Shown here piece by piece: positions 5,515 through 7,572 of a DNA stretch of 7,572 nucleotides. Source of the stretch: Acidobacteriota bacterium (GTDB lineage Bacteria > Acidobacteriota > Terriglobia > Terriglobales > Acidobacteriaceae); NCBI GenBank assembly GCA_021778875.1, contig JAJYBT010000097.1:1-7572 (forward strand), written 5' to 3'. Numbering within the stretch: the stretch's first letter is position 1; the number at the start of each line of letters is the position of its first letter. The notes beneath the pieces are model-generated. The model did no database searches, had not been told where the DNA came from, and worked only from the letters and a program-made list of their open reading frames with translations. Made by a program: the position numbers and the translations under genes.

Positions 5515-7572
5515 CTACCAGACGCGGCAGGCTTGCGGGTTGAACATGGGCGATGTCTTGGGACAGTGGAAGCTCCGAGCGAAGTCGGGCAGGTCCGTGA
5601 GTACGGTGTTAGTGCGGTACTCGTCGGGCGAGTGCGGATCGGTCTGCGCCTGCGTGCGCAGCTGCTCGGGGCGGGTCTGCGTGCACCATTGCTGCGCATA
5701 GGCGATCCAGAAGCGCTGGTCGGGCGTGTAGCCGTCCATCTTTGCGCTCATGTCCACGTGCTCTGCCTGCGCCTTATCCTGCCAGGCGAGCCATGCAAGC
5801 CACAGGCCGCCAAGGTCGGCGAGGTTTTCGCCCAGGGTGAGCTTGCCGTTGAGGTGAACGCCGGGCACGGCCTCGATGGCGTCGTACTGCTTGACCATGC
5901 ACTCGGCGCGATCGTTGAACTTTTGCTCGTCGTCCTTGGTCCACCAGTCCTTGAGGTTGCCGTTCTTGTCGTACTGGCGGCCTTCATCGTCAAAGCCGTG
6001 GGTGAGTTCGTGGCCGATGGTGGAGCCCATGTCGCCGTAGTTGGCCGCATCGTCTTCCTTGTCGCTGAAGAAAGGCGGCTGGAAGTAGCCGGCGGGAAAG
6101 TTGACGTTGTTCATCTGCGGGTCGTAGTAGGCGTTGACGGTGGGCGGCGACATGAACCACTCGCCCTTGTCGACAGGCTTGCCGATCTTGGTGAGGTCGC
6201 GGGCAAAGTCGAACCGACGCACGCGCTCCTGGTTGCCGAGCGCGTCATTGCGGACGATTTTGAGTTTGGAGTAGTCGCGCCACTTGTCGGGGTAGCCGAT
6301 CTTGTTCATCACCGCGTGCAGTTTTTCTTTGGCGGCGACTTTGGTTTGCGGGCTCATCCAGTCGAGCGAGTCGATGTCCTTTTCCATGGCCTGCTCAATG
6401 GCGAGGGTCATGGAGAGGGCCTGCTGCTTTTCCCTGGGCGGGAAGTATTTGGCGACGTAGACCTGGCCGAGCGCCTCTCCCATTTCGTGATCGACGCGGC
6501 TGGTGCAGCGCTTCCAGCGGTCCTGTTGCTTTTCAGCACCGTTGAGGATGTGGGCGTAGAAGTGCCAGGACTCGGTCTCGAAGCTTTCGGGCATGCTGGT
6601 TCCGGCATAGGCATGGAGCAGGTGCCAGCGCAGATAGGTTCTGACCTGGTCGATGGGGGTGTCGGCGAGAAGGGTGTTGAACTCCGCGAAGAACCTGGGC
6701 TCGGTGTCATTCATTTTGCCAGCGGCTGGTGCGTGCGTGGCGGCAACATACTGCGGCAGCGAGAAGTGGGTGAGCTGCCGGGCGAAGGCATTGACGGTGG
6801 TGGGATGATTCAGGTTCTGCGGGTCGCGCTGCTCGGTGATGGTGAGCGAGGCCTTGGCCAACCGCGTTTCGATGGCCATGACCGTTGCCGCGTCGGCCTG
6901 TGCCTGTGCCTCGGACTCGCCGGCGAGGACGAAGATCTTGTGCACATGATCGACGTACTGCCTGCGCTGCTCGACGGACTTTGCATCAGTCCGCGTGTAG
7001 TAGTCGCGCTCCGGCAGGCCGAGGCCGCCTGCGACATAGAACGGGATCATGGCGCTGGCATTGGCGAAGTCCTGGTTGGAGCCCATGCCGAAGAAGGCGT
7101 TGACGCCGATGGCGTGCAGGTGTGCAAGAAGCGGCGGGAGTGCATCGACTGAGTTGAGCGCGGCGATGCGGTCCAGCTCAGGCTGAATCGGCGCGAGGCC
7201 CTGCTTGTCGATAAGGGCTGTATCCATGCAGCTGGCGTACTCGTCGCCGATCTTCTGCTCGTTGGGCGTGCGCGTGGGCGAGGGCACGGCTGCCTGCTCC
7301 AGAATCTGCCGCAGGTGCAGGCGGTTGAGCTCAAACAACTCTGTGAACCGGCCGTACGAGGCCTGGTCTGCGGGGAGGGGATTGCGCTTGAACCAGCCGT
7401 TGCAACTGTAGCGATAGAAGTTCTGGCAGGGATCGACGGTTGTGTCGATCAGCGAGGGATCAAAGACACGCAGCTCGGGCTTGGCCGCGGGGGTGGCGTT
7501 CTGGCCATGAACGGTTGCGATGGCGACGATGGCGAGGAACGCAAGGGCGCTGCAATGGATGACTGTGGACAG
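5515..7572 (-). CDS. M13 family (neprilysin/PepO-like) zinc metallopeptidase, extreme N-terminus cut by window edge
   Basis: A 685-residue fragment that runs off the right edge; family members are about 670-700 residues, so little is missing. Visible residues 8-21 are a hydrophobic stretch with a likely signal-peptidase site near residues 22-24, so the enzyme is predicted to be exported. The M13 N-terminal domain begins at DPCQNFYRYSCNGW (47-60). The catalytic domain has NAYY (480-483, substrate backbone binding), NFPAGYFQPPFF, the zinc motif HELTH (His521, Glu522, His525; bases 5998-6012), and ENLADLGG (Glu582 as third zinc ligand, Asp586; bases 5815-5829). It ends with the family-typical NPQACRVW. 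All catalytic residues are present, so it should be an active endopeptidase for short peptides. No in-frame ATG occurs between 7572 and the signal segment, which places the start beyond the window. Its transcript shares the hairpin at 5465-5493 with sucD. Confidence 0.96.
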   Translation of the reverse strand: MSTVIHCSALAFLAIVAIATVHGQNATPAAKPELRVFDPSLIDTTVDPCQNFYRYSCNGWFKRNPLPADQASYGRFTELFELNRLHLRQILEQAAVPSPTRTPNEQKIGDEYASCMDTALIDKQGLAPIQPELDRIAALNSVDALPPLLAHLHAIGVNAFFGMGSNQDFANASAMIPFYVAGGLGLPERDYYTRTDAKSVEQRRQYVDHVHKIFVLAGESEAQAQADAATVMAIETRLAKASLTITEQRDPQNLNHPTTVNAFARQLTHFSLPQYVAATHAPAAGKMNDTEPRFFAEFNTLLADTPIDQVRTYLRWHLLHAYAGTSMPESFETESWHFYAHILNGAEKQQDRWKRCTSRVDHEMGEALGQVYVAKYFPPREKQQALSMTLAIEQAMEKDIDSLDWMSPQTKVAAKEKLHAVMNKIGYPDKWRDYSKLKIVRNDALGNQERVRRFDFARDLTKIGKPVDKGEWFMSPPTVNAYYDPQMNNVNFPAGYFQPPFFSDKEDDAANYGDMGSTIGHELTHGFDDEGRQYDKNGNLKDWWTKDDEQKFNDRAECMVKQYDAIEAVPGVHLNGKLTLGENLADLGGLWLAWLAWQDKAQAEHVDMSAKMDGYTPDQRFWIAYAQQWCTQTRPEQLRTQAQTDPHSPDEYRTNTVLTDLPDFARSFHCPKTSPMFNPQACRVW

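Noticed and set aside
5464..7152. 562-residue plus-strand open frame opposite the M13 peptidase
   Set aside because: It starts inside the terminator hairpin and lies wholly antisense to a gene with intact HELTH and ENLAD motifs. The hydrophobic Val/Leu-rich look comes from complementing the real codons.
1..7572. Mobile element, CRISPR array, toxin-antitoxin or defence system
   Set aside because: No transposase, integrase, direct repeat array or small toxin-like gene pair was seen; every gene is recognisable as housekeeping or a common conserved family.

Overview
The window is GC-rich bacterial chromosome, densely packed with core and conserved accessory genes. The best guess for the host is an acidobacterium of the Acidobacteriaceae type. 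This rests on overall composition, a large secreted M13 metallopeptidase, a secreted SIMPL-domain protein and the general gene flavour. There is no 16S or other marker here, so the assignment is an inference. I see no mobile element, CRISPR array, tRNA or rRNA.

Layout from left to right: (1) a DODA/YgiD-type extradiol dioxygenase on the minus strand, cut by the left edge; (2) a 212-bp gap holding an AT-rich island with a near-perfect 20-bp palindrome over a -10-like element; (3) a plus-strand DUF1810 gene, which meets (4) a minus-strand secreted SIMPL (DUF541/YggE-like) gene tail to tail with only 3 bp between stop codons; (5) trpD, anthranilate phosphoribosyltransferase, minus strand and 65 bp upstream of the SIMPL gene, probably co-transcribed with it; (6) a divergent promoter region of about 160 bp; (7) sucC and sucD on the plus strand, 1 bp apart, encoding both subunits of succinyl-CoA synthetase; (8) a perfect 13-bp hairpin that looks like a bidirectional terminator; (9) a minus-strand M13 (PepO/neprilysin-like) peptidase lacking only its extreme N-terminus at the right edge.

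sucCD form a true complex and operon (TCA cycle). trpD is a single tryptophan-pathway gene with no other trp gene in view. The other genes have no obvious shared pathway. I do not see a new multi-gene system. The observations most worth a second look are in trpD and upstream of the dioxygenase. The PRPP-binding loop of TrpD has glycine where the family usually has aspartate, the same change once engineered into the Sulfolobus enzyme. The palindrome upstream of the dioxygenase looks like a repressor operator.
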